A DNA stretch of 64,000 nucleotides from Primula veris (taxonomy: Eukaryota > Streptophyta > Magnoliopsida > Ericales > Primulaceae): positions 18,286,135 through 18,350,134 of the forward strand of contig OY821742.1 of assembly GCA_963682055.1 (NCBI GenBank), read 5' to 3'. How positions within the stretch are numbered: the first letter of the stretch is position 1; each line of letters opens with the position of its first letter. Shown here piece by piece: positions 11,394-23,081 of this stretch. The translations under genes were made by a program, and so were the position numbers. Below the pieces are notes generated by a model. That model did no database searches and was not told the DNA's origin. It worked only from the letters and a program-made list of their open reading frames with translations.

Positions 11394-13115
11394 TTCTACT
11401 CACATGAAAAACACACACACCAGCTAGCTAGTATAGATTACTAGCTAAGAACCCTTTTTTGAATATTTTTTTAAAAATTTTTGAAATGCAATATATATTC
11501 AGCATGGGTGAGAAAAGAATTGAATGCTGGGACATGGGGACAGTTAACAGGTGCATTAAACAGCGAGCAAAGTAAATAAGACTACTGCTATCCACAGACA
11601 ACTATTGATGCTGAACTATAATTATTTTTGGGAAAACAGCACCATGTTATCAATAAACTTATTATTTGGTCCAATATTGTTGAAAATTAGGAAGCGTCTC
11701 CTACCGTCAATAAATTAAATCTCAGGAACAGGATATATAATCTTTATAATGCATTAAAGTAGAAACCTAGTCCATATTAGTATCTGTAATCTTCATATTG
11801 ATGAAGTTTCTACAGTCAGGGGGGGTGACTACTTTATTAATTACTACTAACTTCTTTAATAGAGTCAAGGTGCCATTATAATTAATTTGGACGTTTCATG
11901 TTTGAGATTTTTATACTTGGTAATTATCTGCCCTTCAAATAAGTAGTAATTAATAACACAACGTAAAAAAATAAGTTTACCCGCTTAGAATGTACTCCAC
12001 TGTTCTTATGGTTTTCTTTTATAAATCTTTCTGTGTAGAATGTACTCCACTTTTCTTAGATATGTACAAATTGTATGTTTTCTTTAATCATTTTTTTTGT
12101 TGTCTTAGGTTAATTTGATGTAAACGATATAGAATAAAAGTTAAATATTGAATACAATTCAATTTGAAAAAGTGAAATCTTGTAACTTTGAGTTATGACT
12201 TGCAAGTCAGAAGTTCAATCTGTAACAGGAACCAAATTCGGTAGGAATTCTTTTCTAATTGTTTTACTAGTTTGTTTTTGTTAGATTAATTTTGCCTGTT
12301 TTCTCCGCTACGCTAAATATATTTTCACTTTCTCATGTTTCTATTGTATACCACCTTGCACTAATTTTTTTTTTTTACATTAAATAATTTGCATATTCTT
12401 TGTGTGTTAATGGTTTAAATAATTTATCACTGCCTCGTTAAAAATTTAGTACAAGAACTAGGAAAAAGAGTAACAAAAACAAGAACCGTACAAACGAAAA
12501 ATAATGCATATGGAAATTATAGTCTTGCTATTTATAGCCTTCTAACTTATTTGCTTTCATGCATATCTTTTTTAGTTCGTTTATTTTCATGATCGATTTT
12601 ATCCGTTCTGATATATTGTTGTTACTTAAGCATCTATCAATGATCCAAATAGATATATGTAGATCTACATAGTAGTGAAATTGAAAAATATAAAGGGTAA
12701 ATATGAAAAGATCAGGCAACTTAAGATCGGAATGGAAGATTGGACCTAATAAATTTTGTTCGTGTTTATGGTATGAATCATGTTTGCAATGTAATGGTTT
12801 AATGGTTTGTGTGACATGTTACTTTTGCATTTGAATGTTGAGTAGTAAAGTATGTTACTGTTGTAATGAATGCATGATTTATCGTAATGTATCTACTACA
12901 ATTAATTTTGGTATCAATTGAAAGCCCAATAATTTAAGGGGAGATGGTCAAATTTCTCATTTTATTGCGTTTTAGTTGTGAGTAATAGTATTGCATACCA
13001 AAGGATAAATTGGTAAATAATTATAAATTTAAAGAAAATCAAAGGTACTTATTACTAAACCTGAGAGCATGTTTACCGGTGCATTGTCATTGTACCCTTT
13101 TGCTCTTGGGAGGTG
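11394..13115. other. AT-rich intergenic DNA upstream of the ABCG gene
   Basis: No supported gene. It should hold the ABCG promoter. A TATATAT run on the minus strand at 11491-11498, about 100 bp before the start codon, is a possible TATA box but is not distinctive in such AT-rich DNA. A short direct repeat (TAGAATGTACTCCAC) occurs near 11987 and 12036. Confidence 0.5.
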
Positions 13116-13301
13116 CCAGGGGCGGAATCAACATTACTATTATGAGGATTAATCTAAAAAAAAATGTTATCTTTCGGAGTGTTAAGACACATAGCTTTTA
13201 ACTTTTTTTAGAATTTCCATATAGAAAGAGTAGTCTTTTTTTTGTTGTAAAATGTGGAGGTGGGGCCGCACCTCTTTGCATTAAAAAGGCTCCGCCCATG
13301 G
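13116..13301. mobile_element. Possible small MITE
   Basis: Inverted ends CCAGGGGCGGA (left) and CCATGGGCGGA (right, reverse complement) match at 10 of 11 bases and enclose 186 bp without coding potential. The flanks (GAGGT, GAGGC) are similar but not a clean duplication. The superfamily is uncertain, possibly hAT-like. Confidence 0.35.
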
Positions 13302-13963
13302 GAGGCAGAAGCGTCGATGCCACATTTAATAGTGATGACGGTGTACATTGTTGAGTGTGTCTTGCACATGTAGCTTAAAAATCTCGTTCTCGCAGGGTGG
13401 ATGTGGGGGTGCATCTTAGGTTTTTTTTTTTATTGAAAAAAAGTTACTTAATACATACACATATCTAGATCTTAATTTCAGATATGTAAATAAGAGTTCA
13501 GTGTGGGAGGGGCAACTTTTTTGAAAATTAAAAGTAACGAAAGAATAACATATCTGCTTCATGAAGTTAAATAAATTATGGGGAGCAAACTTTCTTAAGT
13601 TGAATTATGATATTTTATTGTTTGTTAATATTCAATGGAACCTCTCTCTACCTCTCCACAGCCCAACCCTAGCAATATAGCAGCCTCCTCTGACCGCCTG
13701 GGACGGAGGAGAAGGCGACGTACCTTCGTCCCCAGGCAACTCCCCACCACCAACCACCCTACCTCTGCCTCCCCATCCCTTTCTCCGCCTCTCCCCCCCT
13801 ACCCCTTTCACTTTCGCCTCTCACCCCCTTCTCATCCACTCCCCTTCTCCTTCTCTCCCCCCTTCCTCTTTCACTCTCGCCTCTCACCCCCTTCTCATCC
13901 ACTCCCCTTCTCCTCTCACTCCTCTTTTCTATCGATGCTCACCAATCACCTCTCTGTCCTATA

Positions 13964-15222
13964 TGTTGGTCCGTATGTGTCTAAACCTTAGGGGGGGGGG
14001 GTGAATAAGGTTTTCGTACGTTTTTCGCGGAATAAAAACTATGGGTTATTAACTAAGCTAATTAGTGGATTTTATAACTTAAACACTTTCGTTAACAAAT
14101 TATTGCTAATTTAATCTACGCAAGCAATAAACATGAGCGATAAATAAATGCGAAAAGTAAAAGTTAAGGGAAAGAAATAACGCAAGATTTATAGAGGTTC
14201 GACAAAACGCGCCTACGTCCTCTCCTCGGTATTTTCACTACCGAGTGTTTCACTAGAATCTCGTTCCAAGATTACAACCTAACGAGCTTAATCAACCGAT
14301 TAAGCTCCCCCTCACTTTATGAGTATCCCGAATGAAAAGACCTAGAGCTTTAAAGCTACACTTGCTTATAAAGCCTCTACCCGATCACTCGCTCACAAAT
14401 GAGTTTATAAAATACTCTTTTACAAGATTGAATTTGAATGGATCACTCACTAACAAATAATATCTCGATGTTTATAAGATTACAATAATAATACACTCGA
14501 GAATATTTATGAATACAAGTGAGAATATGAGTAGTATAAGCTTGAAGAATTTCTTTGTAGAAATTGCTTAATTGTTGAGTATTGATTGGTACCTTCTACA
14601 AAGAATTTGGGGCTTTTTGTAGAGCCAAATTGGTCCATTAATTAATTCATGACCGTTGGCAGTTGTTGAGTAGAGTAGCTACTAGTTTGCAGCAGTTCGC
14701 CCAATTTTCAGGATAAGCTGAAAAGCTGGAATTTGAAATTCTACAGAAACGATCGGTCGTTTCTGAAAAACGATCGGTCGTTTTTCATCTGTGCTCACTG
14801 AAAGAATTCATACTTAAAACGATCGGTCGTGTTATGCTCATGATCGGTCGTTTTTATTCTGTGCTTACTGGAAGAAATCCTACTTAAAACGATCGGTCGT
14901 TTTATCCTGGCGATCGGTCGTTTTTCTTCTTTGCTCACTGGAAGAATTAAGTTCACAAATGATCGATCGTTTTAGCCTCATGATCAGTCGTTTGTTGTTC
15001 TGGCAATATTTCGGTTTTCTCGACATACTTCAAAACCCCATAACTAATCTGTTTCAAATCCGATTGAGGTTCCGCTTCAACCGTTGGCTTCGTAATTACG
15101 TATTCTATCATTTTGAACCTTTAACATGCTAGATAAACGATTAGTACGCAAAACAAGCTTTTATCATGTTTTACAAATTTTGTTATCATTAAAATAATCG
15201 ATTTGAAGAACATCGTTCAACA
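13964..15222 (-). repeat. 3' LTR of element B
   Basis: 1259 bp, TGTTGAAC...ACCAACA on the minus strand, repeated at 20521-21792. It contains a G run at 13991-14000, shorter than its partner, and a cluster of ACGATCGGTCGT-type motifs at about 14750-14992. Confidence 0.95.
14750..14992. repeat. Palindromic ACGATCGGTCGT motif cluster in the LTR of element B
   Basis: About eight near-copies of AACGATCGGTCGTTT, mostly in pairs separated by a roughly 40-bp spacer containing GTGCTCACTGGAAGAA. The motif is an imperfect palindrome (AACGA / TCGTT arms). The same cluster lies in the other LTR (21317-21552), and six more copies precede the extra ORF (17244-17395). Confidence 0.85.
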
Positions 15223-15236
15223 ATCTCTCCCTTTTT
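15223..15236 (-). other. Polypurine tract of element B
   Basis: AAAAAGGGAGAGAT on the minus strand directly before the TGTTGAACG that opens the 3' LTR. A second purine block, CAAAGGGGGAGAAA, lies about 490 bp upstream at 15713-15726. Confidence 0.75.
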
Positions 15237-16107
15237 GATGATGACAAAATATTGACTATAACATACTATAAGCTCTTTTTGCTTAAACAAGTATAACCGA
15301 GATGTGTAGATGATGTTTTACTTGGATGAAAGTTTTAGAGGAAAAGCAAGTAAATGTCATAACATCCGATTTAAAACGACGTTAAAACAAAGCTAAACGA
15401 TTAGGGATAAAGAACGATCAATGTAAGCGAAAAATTGGCCATAGTTTTGCCTAAAAACGGTCAATCGCCACAAATGAAAAAAATATAAATAACCCAATCA
15501 ACTAGCAATTTATGCGCACCAAAGGCAATAACATCAAATAAGATAAAAACGCATATCTTGAATTGCAATCACACAATGCCATAAATTTTAACAAGAATGA
15601 TAAATAGTATCATAAAACGATTCATAACATAAATATGCTACTTATTACATAAAAAACAAACGTAGTTCGTAGAACGGAAAAGAAATACAACGTAATAACA
15701 AAAGAGAGGTATTTCTCCCCCTTTGACATCATAAAAAAAAACATAAAAATATCCGCCTAGTCGCGGTGGGAGGTTGCATCATCCTCGTCGTCGTCGTCGT
15801 CGTTGTTTGGCCCGGCAAGGTTGGGAAAGAAGCCATTGAACTCGGCCCTTTGCTCGGTGCTCATTCGATCAAGTTCTTCGAGTTCTTCTTGACCCGGGTT
15901 CATGAATCGAAACATGCGACGGGTCATTTGCGCATTTCGATATTGGCTTATATAGAGAGCGTTGTAGAATTTGTCGGTGCGCGGGGGAGGGTTGGAGGAT
16001 CCGAATTGGGCTTTTCCTTTGCCCCGAACTCGAGAGGGACGAGAGGAGATAGGGATATCGGTGGGGGGGATGGAATCGGAGGAGATAGCTACGTCCTCAT
16101 GAGAAGC
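15237..16107 (-). other. Element B untranslated region after the extra ORF
   Basis: AT-rich DNA between the extra ORF and the polypurine tract. It holds a second polypurine-like block but no ORF that fits. The plus-strand 180-codon frame at 15766-16308 is partly antisense to the extra ORF and partly (GTC)n simple repeat. Confidence 0.55.
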
Positions 16108-17100
16108 TCACGGTGTGGGCTTAGGGCCGATGTACTCTTCCTCTTCGGGGGTAAGAGGAGTATAGTCCGGGCCGGACACCCGCTTACCGGACCACGTAAT
16201 GGTCTTGTTGTCATTGTGGAATTTTATGGACATTTGGGAAAGATAGGAGGTGTCCCAAATGTGTTTGTCCTTGTTCTTGAACAAGGTTCCACCGGGAACA
16301 AGGTTTAGGTCTTTTAAGATGGCCGAAATCAAGGCACCGTAAGGTAACCCATTCTTGGATTTCGTTTTTAGCGAATCCATCTTAAAGAGAATGAGTGGCG
16401 CGAAGTCAAGTTTGATTCGGCGATGGATGCACCCGAGAAGAAAGATGTACTCATTGGTAACATCTGTGAAGTTCGAGGTATGAGGGAGGACTATATGAGA
16501 GAGTATATGATAGGCTAATTTGTTTCGGAAGAGAAGGCCGTGGGCTTTGTTGGAGCGATTATTATGGACGGGATGAAAAATTTCATTTTTGAGATCGTTG
16601 AAGTTATCGATCTCGAGAGTCTCACAAAGTTCATCACTTGGCTCATGGACATCGTCGCTATCTAGGCGTAATAGATTTCGTAGACGGTCTATACCGTAAA
16701 CGAATGGTTGGCCATTGAATGATGAATGCAAGCGGAGTGCGTCATCATGACCCCTATCGAGAACTAGGTTATGATAAAATTCATAGATATTTTCAGTGAA
16801 GAAAGGCATTTTTAGAGTAAGAATAACATCGAGTTTTTGAAAACTTAAATCTATCATGAGAGCGGGAAAATGTTCACGGAATAGAGGCATGTCTAGAGTG
16901 AAGTTAGACAATATACCTCTTTTACCCATCGTGGGTGGATAGAGAGGAGGTAGAGAGCCGGAAGAGGCACCGGGGCCCGAGGGTGGAGCGGTAGAGGAAC
17001 CGGTTCGGCGACCGCGAGGAACACGCGTTAGTCGAGGGGAAGGAGGCACGAACTCGTCCTCATGTTCATCAACGGGAGAGGTTTTCTTAGTACGAACCAT
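16108..17100 (-). CDS. Extra ORF of element B, 3' of pol; putative plant transposon-associated protein
   Basis: About 330 residues from ATG 17100 (MVRTKKTSPVDEHEDEF). An in-frame ATG at 17310 would add 70 residues encoded largely by the motif repeats, so the inner start is preferred. The N-terminus is basic and Pro/Ser-rich (low complexity). The body has NIYEFYHNLV, a long helical centre, and LPYGALISAIL near residue 260; the C-terminus is acidic (TPLTPEEEEYIG). I see no signal peptide or transmembrane segment. The pattern resembles the family annotated as putative plant transposon protein and occupies the position of the envelope-like ORF in Sire elements. It probably shares ancestry with the ORF at 35063-36385, although identity is low. 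Function is unknown. The frame is free of stops. Confidence 0.75.
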   Translation of the reverse strand: MVRTKKTSPVDEHEDEFVPPSPRLTRVPRGRRTGSSTAPPSGPGASSGSLPPLYPPTMGKRGILSNFTLDMPLFREHFPALMIDLSFQKLDVILTLKMPFFTENIYEFYHNLVLDRGHDDALRLHSSFNGQPFVYGIDRLRNLLRLDSDDVHEPSDELCETLEIDNFNDLKNEIFHPVHNNRSNKAHGLLFRNKLAYHILSHIVLPHTSNFTDVTNEYIFLLGCIHRRIKLDFAPLILFKMDSLKTKSKNGLPYGALISAILKDLNLVPGGTLFKNKDKHIWDTSYLSQMSIKFHNDNKTITWSGKRVSGPDYTPLTPEEEEYIGPKPTP

Positions 17101-17243
17101 ATTGGATTGATTTCGGATAAAAATTGGGATTTTTGGGTGATTTTGAGAAGGAGAGGGCGAATTTTTATATATGAGAGAGAGAGTTATGTTGGAATATGAA
17201 TTGAAATTAGGGTTTTGAGGGAAGTTTAAACACTGAGAAACAG

Positions 17244-17395
17244 AAAAACGATCGGTCGTTTTTATGTTTCGATCGGTCATTTTGGAACGAAAATGTTCCA
17301 GTGACCACACCTAAAAAACGATCGGTCGTTTTTAAGGACGATCGGTCGTCTGTAGAAAAACGATCGGTCGTTTTTACAGACGATCGATCGACTGT
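17244..17395. repeat. ACGATCGGTCGT motif cluster upstream of the extra ORF in element B
   Basis: Six near-copies of the LTR motif, at about 17247, 17271, 17315, 17338, 17357 and 17380. They lie in the non-coding gap between RNase H and the extra ORF, just 5' of that ORF on its own strand. Confidence 0.85.
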
Positions 17396-17487
17396 AAATA
17401 GGTTACAGAACAGGAATTTTTTGCACTTTACGACACTGATTTGGCATAAAAAATATAAAAATACTAAAATATATATATAACATCAAT

Positions 17488-17488
<1 letters not shown>

Positions 17489-17537
<49 letters not shown>
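17489..17537. repeat. (TA)n microsatellite
   Basis: About 45 bp of nearly pure TA dinucleotide directly after (minus strand) the stop of the element B pol frame. Confidence 0.9.
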
Positions 17538-17538
<1 letters not shown>

Positions 17539-17539
17539 T

Positions 17540-20455
17540 TCACACATCAAACATGCCTAACTCTCGTCGAATAAAACAAAATTGTTCATCGTTAAGGGGT
17601 TTTGTAAAAATATCGGCTAATTGCCTATCGGTACTTATATATTCAAGTGTAATATCTCCTTTTTGAACATGATCCCTTAAAAAATGATGACGTAAATTTA
17701 TATGTTTAGTACGAGAGTGTTGGATCGGATTTTTCGAAAGATTTATAGCACTAGTATTATCACATAAAATAGGCACACTATCAAAAGATAATTCAAAGTC
17801 GTTTAGTTGTTGACGCATCCAAAGGATTTGTGCGCAACAACTACCCGCGGCGACGTATTCCGCCTCCGCCGTAGAAAGCGCAACCGAGTTTTGTTTCTTG
17901 CTATGCCAAGAAACTAAGGCATTTCCTAAGAAATGGCAAGTTCCACTAGTACTCTTTCTATCTAATCGACAACCGGCAAAGTCGGCGTCGGAATAGCCAA
18001 GCAATTCAAAAGAAGTATCATGTGGATAAAACAATCCTAAATTGCAAGTACCTACAAGATATCTAAATATGCGCTTAACGGCTATAACATGCGATTCCTT
18101 AGGGCAAGATTGATACCTAGCACACAAGAAAACACTAAACATGATATCGGGTCTACTTGCGGTTAAATATAAGAGGGATCCAATCATACCTCTATAGAGC
18201 TTTTGGTCCACGCTTTTACCCGATTCATCCTTGTCTAGTTTTGTTGCCGGACTCATTGGAGTTCCTAGCGGCTTTGCATCGCTCATGTTGAATCGTTTGA
18301 GCAAGTCCCTTGTGTATTTGGCTTGATTGACGAAAATTCCGTCCTTTGTTTGTTTGATTTGCAATCCAAGGAAGTAGGTGAGTTCACCCATCATGCTCAT
18401 CTCGAATTCACCTTGCATACACTTTGAAAACTCCTCGCACATGCGAGCATTAGTAGCACCGAAAATAATATCATCAACATATATTTGAATTAAAAGCATG
18501 TCTTTACCATCCTTTTTAATAAAAAGAGTAGTATCTAAAGTACCACGAGAAAAACCTTTTGCAATCAAAAATTTACTAAGTCTTTCATACCAAGCCCGGG
18601 GTGCTTGTTTTAAACCATAAAGTGCTTTTCGAAATTTGTAAACATGATTGGGAAACTCGTGATTTTCAAAACCGGGTGGTTGTTTTACATAAACTTTCTC
18701 ATTTATAAAACCGTTTAAAAATGCACTTTTAACATCCATTTGAAATAATTTAAAACGTTTAAAAGAAGCATAAGCAAGAAACATTCTAATGGCTTCTAGT
18801 CTAGCTACGGGTGCGTAAGTTTCATCGAAATCGATGCCTTCTTCTTGGTTATACCCTTGAGCTACTAGTCTAGCCTTATTTCTAATAACTACCCCGGATT
18901 CATCCATCTTATTACGAAATATCCATTTCGTACCTATAATGGTTTTTTCACGTGGTCTAGGTACTAAAGTCCATACGTTACTACGCTCGAATTGATTTAA
19001 TTCGTCATGCATAGCTAATACCCAACTCTCATTGAGTTCCGCTTCATGAATGTTCTTTGGCTCTAATTGAGACAAGAATGCAAAATGATTAACTATATTT
19101 CTTAAAGAAGAACGTGTATGCACTCTTTCTCCCGGATTACCCAAAATTAATTCTTGCGGATGGTGATTGGCAAACCTCCATTCTTGAGGCAAATCCTCAT
19201 GAATGTGTACACTAGATTCTAAGTCCGTTTGAAGTCTCTCTATAGTGACTTCTTCAACAACGGGTTCAACCTCTATACTAGGCGTAGACTCTAAGCTAGA
19301 TGTACCATGATTAGAAGAAGATGCATTATGAAAAATATCATCATTAATATTATGAACAATTAATGGCTTATCAATCGTCGGTAAATTCTCATCAAAGGAA
19401 ACATGTACCGATTCTTCCACCAATAAAGTTCTTTTATTAAAAATTCTATAAGCTTTACTCGATATAGCATATCCGATGAAAATTCCTTCATCGGACTTAG
19501 CATCGAATTTTCCTAGATTATCCTTACCATTATTATGAATATAGCATTTACAACCAAATGCACGCAAATGAGAAATATTGGGCTTTCGCTCATTCCATAA
19601 TTCGTAAGGTATCTTTTTCAATATGGGCCTAATTAAGGCTCTATTTAAAATATAACAAGCGGAATTTACGGCTTCGGCCCAAAAATACTTTGGCAAATTG
19701 TTTTCGCAAAGCATGGTCCGTGTCATTTCATCATCCTCACTAGAGGAATCATTGTCGCTATCGTCATTTGTTGTGCTTTTGAAGGCGATGCCTTTCTTCT
19801 TTTTCGAGTCATCCTCATGTTTTCGAGTCGTCATGTCGAGTTCATGAGTGCTTAAGGATCCAATGAGGTTGTCGAGAGAGAGAGTGTTCATGTCCTTGGC
19901 TTCTTGTATAGCCGTCACTTTTGATTCCCATTTCCTCGGTAGACTCCTTAGGATCTTGGTCACCATCTCCTTGCTAGAATACACTTTTTCCAATCTTTTA
20001 AGATCGTTAGTAATTTTAGTAAAACGAGTGTACATAGAAGCAATAGATTCGTCATTATCAACTTTAAACAATTCATAATCATGAATAAGCATGCTAATTT
20101 TAGAGCCCTTAACTTGACTAGTTCCTTCGTGCATAATAGCTAGCTTATCCCACATTTGCTTAGCGGTGTCACAACCGGAAATCTTATCATATTCACTAGG
20201 CGAGAGCGCACAAGTGATAGAGGTCATAGCCCTACAATTTAGGGAGAAGGCAAGGCGTTCATCCGTGTCTAGTTCTTCTACAAGTTTATCTAGACCATTT
20301 CTCCTAGGCGTTTTATAGCCTTTACTTATGCTTATCCATTGGTCTATTTCAAAACCGCATAGAAAATTTTTCATAAGGTCTCTCCAATAGGGATAGTTAG
20401 TACCGTCAAAGAACGGGGGCCTAGTTATGGATTTTGAGTCGGCGTACGAAGACAT
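17540..20455 (-). CDS. Gag-RT-RNase H polyprotein of element B, protease and most integrase deleted in frame
   Basis: 971 codons, no stops. Residues 1-215 are a UBN2-type Gag ([16 protein letters not shown]). Near residue 243 the Gag sequence SSSEDDE runs straight into the integrase tail [19 protein letters not shown]. The zinc knuckle, the protease D-S/T-G site, the pre-integrase zinc site and the D,D residues of the integrase core are therefore absent. RT is complete ([35 protein letters not shown]), as is RNase H ([33 protein letters not shown]), ending ADIFTKPL. The frame is kept across the junction at about 19724-19730. The product would be a Gag-RT fusion. Whether it is translated, and whether it acts in trans with other elements, is unknown. 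Confidence 0.9.
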   Translation of the reverse strand: MSSYADSKSITRPPFFDGTNYPYWRDLMKNFLCGFEIDQWISISKGYKTPRRNGLDKLVEELDTDERLAFSLNCRAMTSITCALSPSEYDKISGCDTAKQMWDKLAIMHEGTSQVKGSKISMLIHDYELFKVDNDESIASMYTRFTKITNDLKRLEKVYSSKEMVTKILRSLPRKWESKVTAIQEAKDMNTLSLDNLIGSLSTHELDMTTRKHEDDSKKKKGIAFKSTTNDDSDNDSSSEDDEMTRTMLCENNLPKYFWAEAVNSACYILNRALIRPILKKIPYELWNERKPNISHLRAFGCKCYIHNNGKDNLGKFDAKSDEGIFIGYAISSKAYRIFNKRTLLVEESVHVSFDENLPTIDKPLIVHNINDDIFHNASSSNHGTSSLESTPSIEVEPVVEEVTIERLQTDLESSVHIHEDLPQEWRFANHHPQELILGNPGERVHTRSSLRNIVNHFAFLSQLEPKNIHEAELNESWVLAMHDELNQFERSNVWTLVPRPREKTIIGTKWIFRNKMDESGVVIRNKARLVAQGYNQEEGIDFDETYAPVARLEAIRMFLAYASFKRFKLFQMDVKSAFLNGFINEKVYVKQPPGFENHEFPNHVYKFRKALYGLKQAPRAWYERLSKFLIAKGFSRGTLDTTLFIKKDGKDMLLIQIYVDDIIFGATNARMCEEFSKCMQGEFEMSMMGELTYFLGLQIKQTKDGIFVNQAKYTRDLLKRFNMSDAKPLGTPMSPATKLDKDESGKSVDQKLYRGMIGSLLYLTASRPDIMFSVFLCARYQSCPKESHVIAVKRIFRYLVGTCNLGLFYPHDTSFELLGYSDADFAGCRLDRKSTSGTCHFLGNALVSWHSKKQNSVALSTAEAEYVAAGSCCAQILWMRQQLNDFELSFDSVPILCDNTSAINLSKNPIQHSRTKHINLRHHFLRDHVQKGDITLEYISTDRQLADIFTKPLNDEQFCFIRRELGMFDV

Positions 20456-20506
20456 GTCGGATCTTTAAACTAAAAATCGTTAGATTTTATAAAATATAAG
20501 AGCTAG

Positions 20507-20518
20507 GCTCTGATACCA
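20507..20518 (-). other. Primer-binding site of element B
   Basis: TGGTATCAGAGC on the minus strand, two bases after the 5' LTR end. It is the standard site complementary to initiator-Met tRNA used by plant copia elements. Confidence 0.92.
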
Positions 20519-20520
20519 AT

Positions 20521-21792
20521 TGTTGGTCCATAGGTGTCTAAACCTTAGAGAGGGGGGGGGGGGGGGGGGGGTGAATAAGGTTTTCGTACGTTTTTCGCGG
20601 AATAAAAACTATGGGTTATTAACTAAGCTAATTAGTGGATTTTATAACTTAAACACTTTCGTTAACAAATTATTGCTAATTTAATCTACGCAAGCAATAA
20701 ACATGAGCGATAAATAAATGCGAAAAGTAAAAGTTAAGGGAAAGAAATAACGCAAGATTTATAGAGGTTCGGCAAAACGCGCCTACGTCCTCTCCTCGGT
20801 ATTTTCACTACCGAGTGTTTCACTAGAATCTCGTTCCAAGATTACAACCTAACGAGCTTAATCAACCGATTAAGCTCCCCCTCACTTTATGAGTATCCCG
20901 AATGAAAAGACCTAGAGCTTTAAAGCTACACTTACTTATAAAGCCTCTACCCGATCACTCGCTCACAAATGAGTTTATAAAATACTCTTTTACAAGATTG
21001 AATTTGAATGGATCACTCACTAACAAATAATATCTCGATGTTTATAAGATTACAATAATAATACACTCGAGAATATTTATGAATACAAGTGAGAATATGA
21101 GTAGTATAAGCTTGAAGAATTTTTTTGTAGGAATTGCTTAATTGTTGAGTATTGATTGGTACCTTCTACAAAGAATTTGGGGCTTTTTGTAGAGCCAAAT
21201 TGGTCCATTAATTAATTCATGACCGTTGGCAGTTGTTGAGTAGAGTAGCTACTAGTTTGCAGCAGTTCGCCCAATTTTCAGGATAAGCTGAAAAGATGGA
21301 ATTTGAAATTCTACAGAAACGATTGGTCGTTTCTGAAAAACGATCGGTCGTTTTTCATCTGTGCTCACTGGAAGAATTCATACTTAAAACGATCGGTCGT
21401 TTTATGCTCATGATCGGTCGTTTTTGTTCTTTGCTTACTGGAAGAAATCCTACTTAAAATGATCGGTCGTTTTAGCCTGGCGATCGGTCGTTTTTCTTCT
21501 TTGCTCACTGGAAGAATTAAGTTCACAAATGATCGATCGTTTTAGCCTCATGATCAGTCGTTTGTTGTTCTGGCAATATTTCGGTTTTCTCGACATACTT
21601 TAAAACCCCGTAACTAATCCGTTTCAAATCCGATTGAGGTTCCGCTTGAACCGTTGGCTTCGTAATTACGTATTCTATCATTTTGAACCTTTAACATGCT
21701 AGATAAACGATTAGTACGCAAAACGAGATTTTATCATGTTTTACAAATTTTGTTATCATTAAAATAATCGATTTGAAGAACATCGTTCAACA
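20521..21792 (-). repeat. 5' LTR of element B
   Basis: 1272 bp, nearly identical to 13964-15222. The main difference is a longer G run (about 20 bases from 20552). The motif cluster is at 21317-21552. CTATA follows directly. Confidence 0.95.
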
Positions 21793-23081
21793 CTATAACC
21801 TTCGTCTTTTTTCATCTCCTTCTACCTCCTTCCTCCTCTATCTGGTTAGATCAGGATAGATCCGGTTCCTTTTCGGACAGATCCGTGACCTTTTCAGACA
21901 GATCCGTGTCTCCCCTCATCTGCACCATCTTTCCTGACCTCCTTCACCTTTTCACCTTTTTGTATACCCCGACGGCTCCATCTTTCGATGACTGCCTTCT
22001 AGGTGCTAGATTGGGTATTTTTTTTCTTTTCACGGTAATTCTTAATGGGTCCAGGTTTATTCGTGTGTTGACACCCCGGTTCAGAATTCGGTCAGTTTGG
22101 TATGTTTGTCTACTAAGATTTTGTCATGAAAATGTTAAATTGTACCAGTCTTTTACTTATGAGTTATGCTAGTTTTACCTTTATAAGTTTGTTATGTATT
22201 TACTTGGAGTGTGAGTTATTCCGCTCGAGTTTGTCTTTTGGGGATCGATTAGATATTGACAGCTGGTTGCTTTGTTTTTCTTTGTCTTGTTAGGCCTTAG
22301 ATCATATCTCTATCCTTTTAGTGATTAGCCGTGGTCTATGCTTTCAGACTTGCTCCATTCAGTTTCTTTCTGTGTGTTGGCACGCCGATGACGCTTCTCG
22401 CTAGTCTACGATACAAAATTCTCTGGTTTTTATAGTTTTTGTTTTTGGGTGGATTGATTTTTAGACTTGTGTAGATATTTGAAGGAATTGTCTCGAATTA
22501 TCTTTATAGCGACTAGCTGCGGTCTATTTAGACCTGCTCCTTTCGTTTAGTGTGCTGACACTAATGAGGGCGCTTATCACTAATCCTATTCGAGAGATAA
22601 GCGGCTCGCACATACATTCTCAGTTATAGATTGTGTTATTAGGGGTTTCTCTTTGCTCAGCTGAGGTGGAAAGATTTGGGAGATTTTAGTCGTATCATGG
22701 GTTTTATTTGTATTAGTGTGCCCGACGGGCATGTATTTTTTATTTTCTTTCAGTCTCTTGGAGCATATTTCAGGGTACTTATTGAATATTGTAATGGTGC
22801 ACTATATCAATAAAAGTATCTGCTTCTTAAAAATAAAATAAAATAAAATCCTCAAGTTCAAATTGTCAAGTTTTCGTCAATTTATCAGTATTTTTTATAT
22901 GTATTCATAATTATTTTTTGATTTTGTTAAATCAATGTATTATTTTATTTATAAAATCTTTGTTCAAAAATATTTGTAAAATTTGACATTTTATATATTT
23001 TTTATGTTTAATTATTTTTTTGACAATTTATAAGGTGGTAATATTAGTAAATACCAAAAAAATTATGTAAAAGGTCAAATT

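Larger units (their letters stand above)
13964..21792 (-). mobile_element. Element B: complete copia LTR retrotransposon (Sire-like), internally deleted
   Basis: 7829 bp on the minus strand: 5' LTR 20521-21792, primer site 20507-20518, gag/RT/RNase H frame, extra ORF, polypurine tract, 3' LTR 13964-15222. The target duplication CTATA is perfect (13959-13963 and 21793-21797). The LTRs are nearly identical apart from G-run length and a few substitutions, so insertion was fairly recent. The long Gag, the C-terminal ADIFTKPL and the additional ORF after pol fit the Sire lineage. Protease and most of integrase are missing, so it would need help from an intact relative to move. Confidence 0.95.
13607..22849 (+). 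other. C-rich, A-tailed retroposon-like sequence split by element B
   Basis: With element B and one CTATA copy removed, 13607-13963 joins 21798-22849 into about 1.4 kb. It starts with C/T-rich DNA containing a duplicated segment of about 50 bp (around 13806-13915) and ends with an AATAAAAGT-type signal and an (AAAATA)n-like tail. Possible target duplication: TTCTTAAGTTGAATT near 13592 and TCCTCAAGTTCAAATT after the tail, imperfect. It could be a non-LTR retroelement fragment or a retroposed transcript. The 118-codon open frame at 13635 is Pro/Ser-rich, runs into the LTR, and is not convincing as a gene. Confidence 0.35.

Noticed and set aside
13635..13991. 118-codon Pro/Ser-rich frame
   Set aside because: Low complexity, contains a duplicated segment and reads into the LTR of element B, so its end is an insertion artefact.
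15766..16308. 180-codon plus-strand frame
   Set aside because: Partly antisense to the extra ORF of element B and partly a (GTC)n repeat.
22040..22640. Possible gene or RNA in the segment after element B
   Set aside because: No frame beyond 95 codons, no splice pattern and no recognised motif; kept only as part of the A-tailed sequence.
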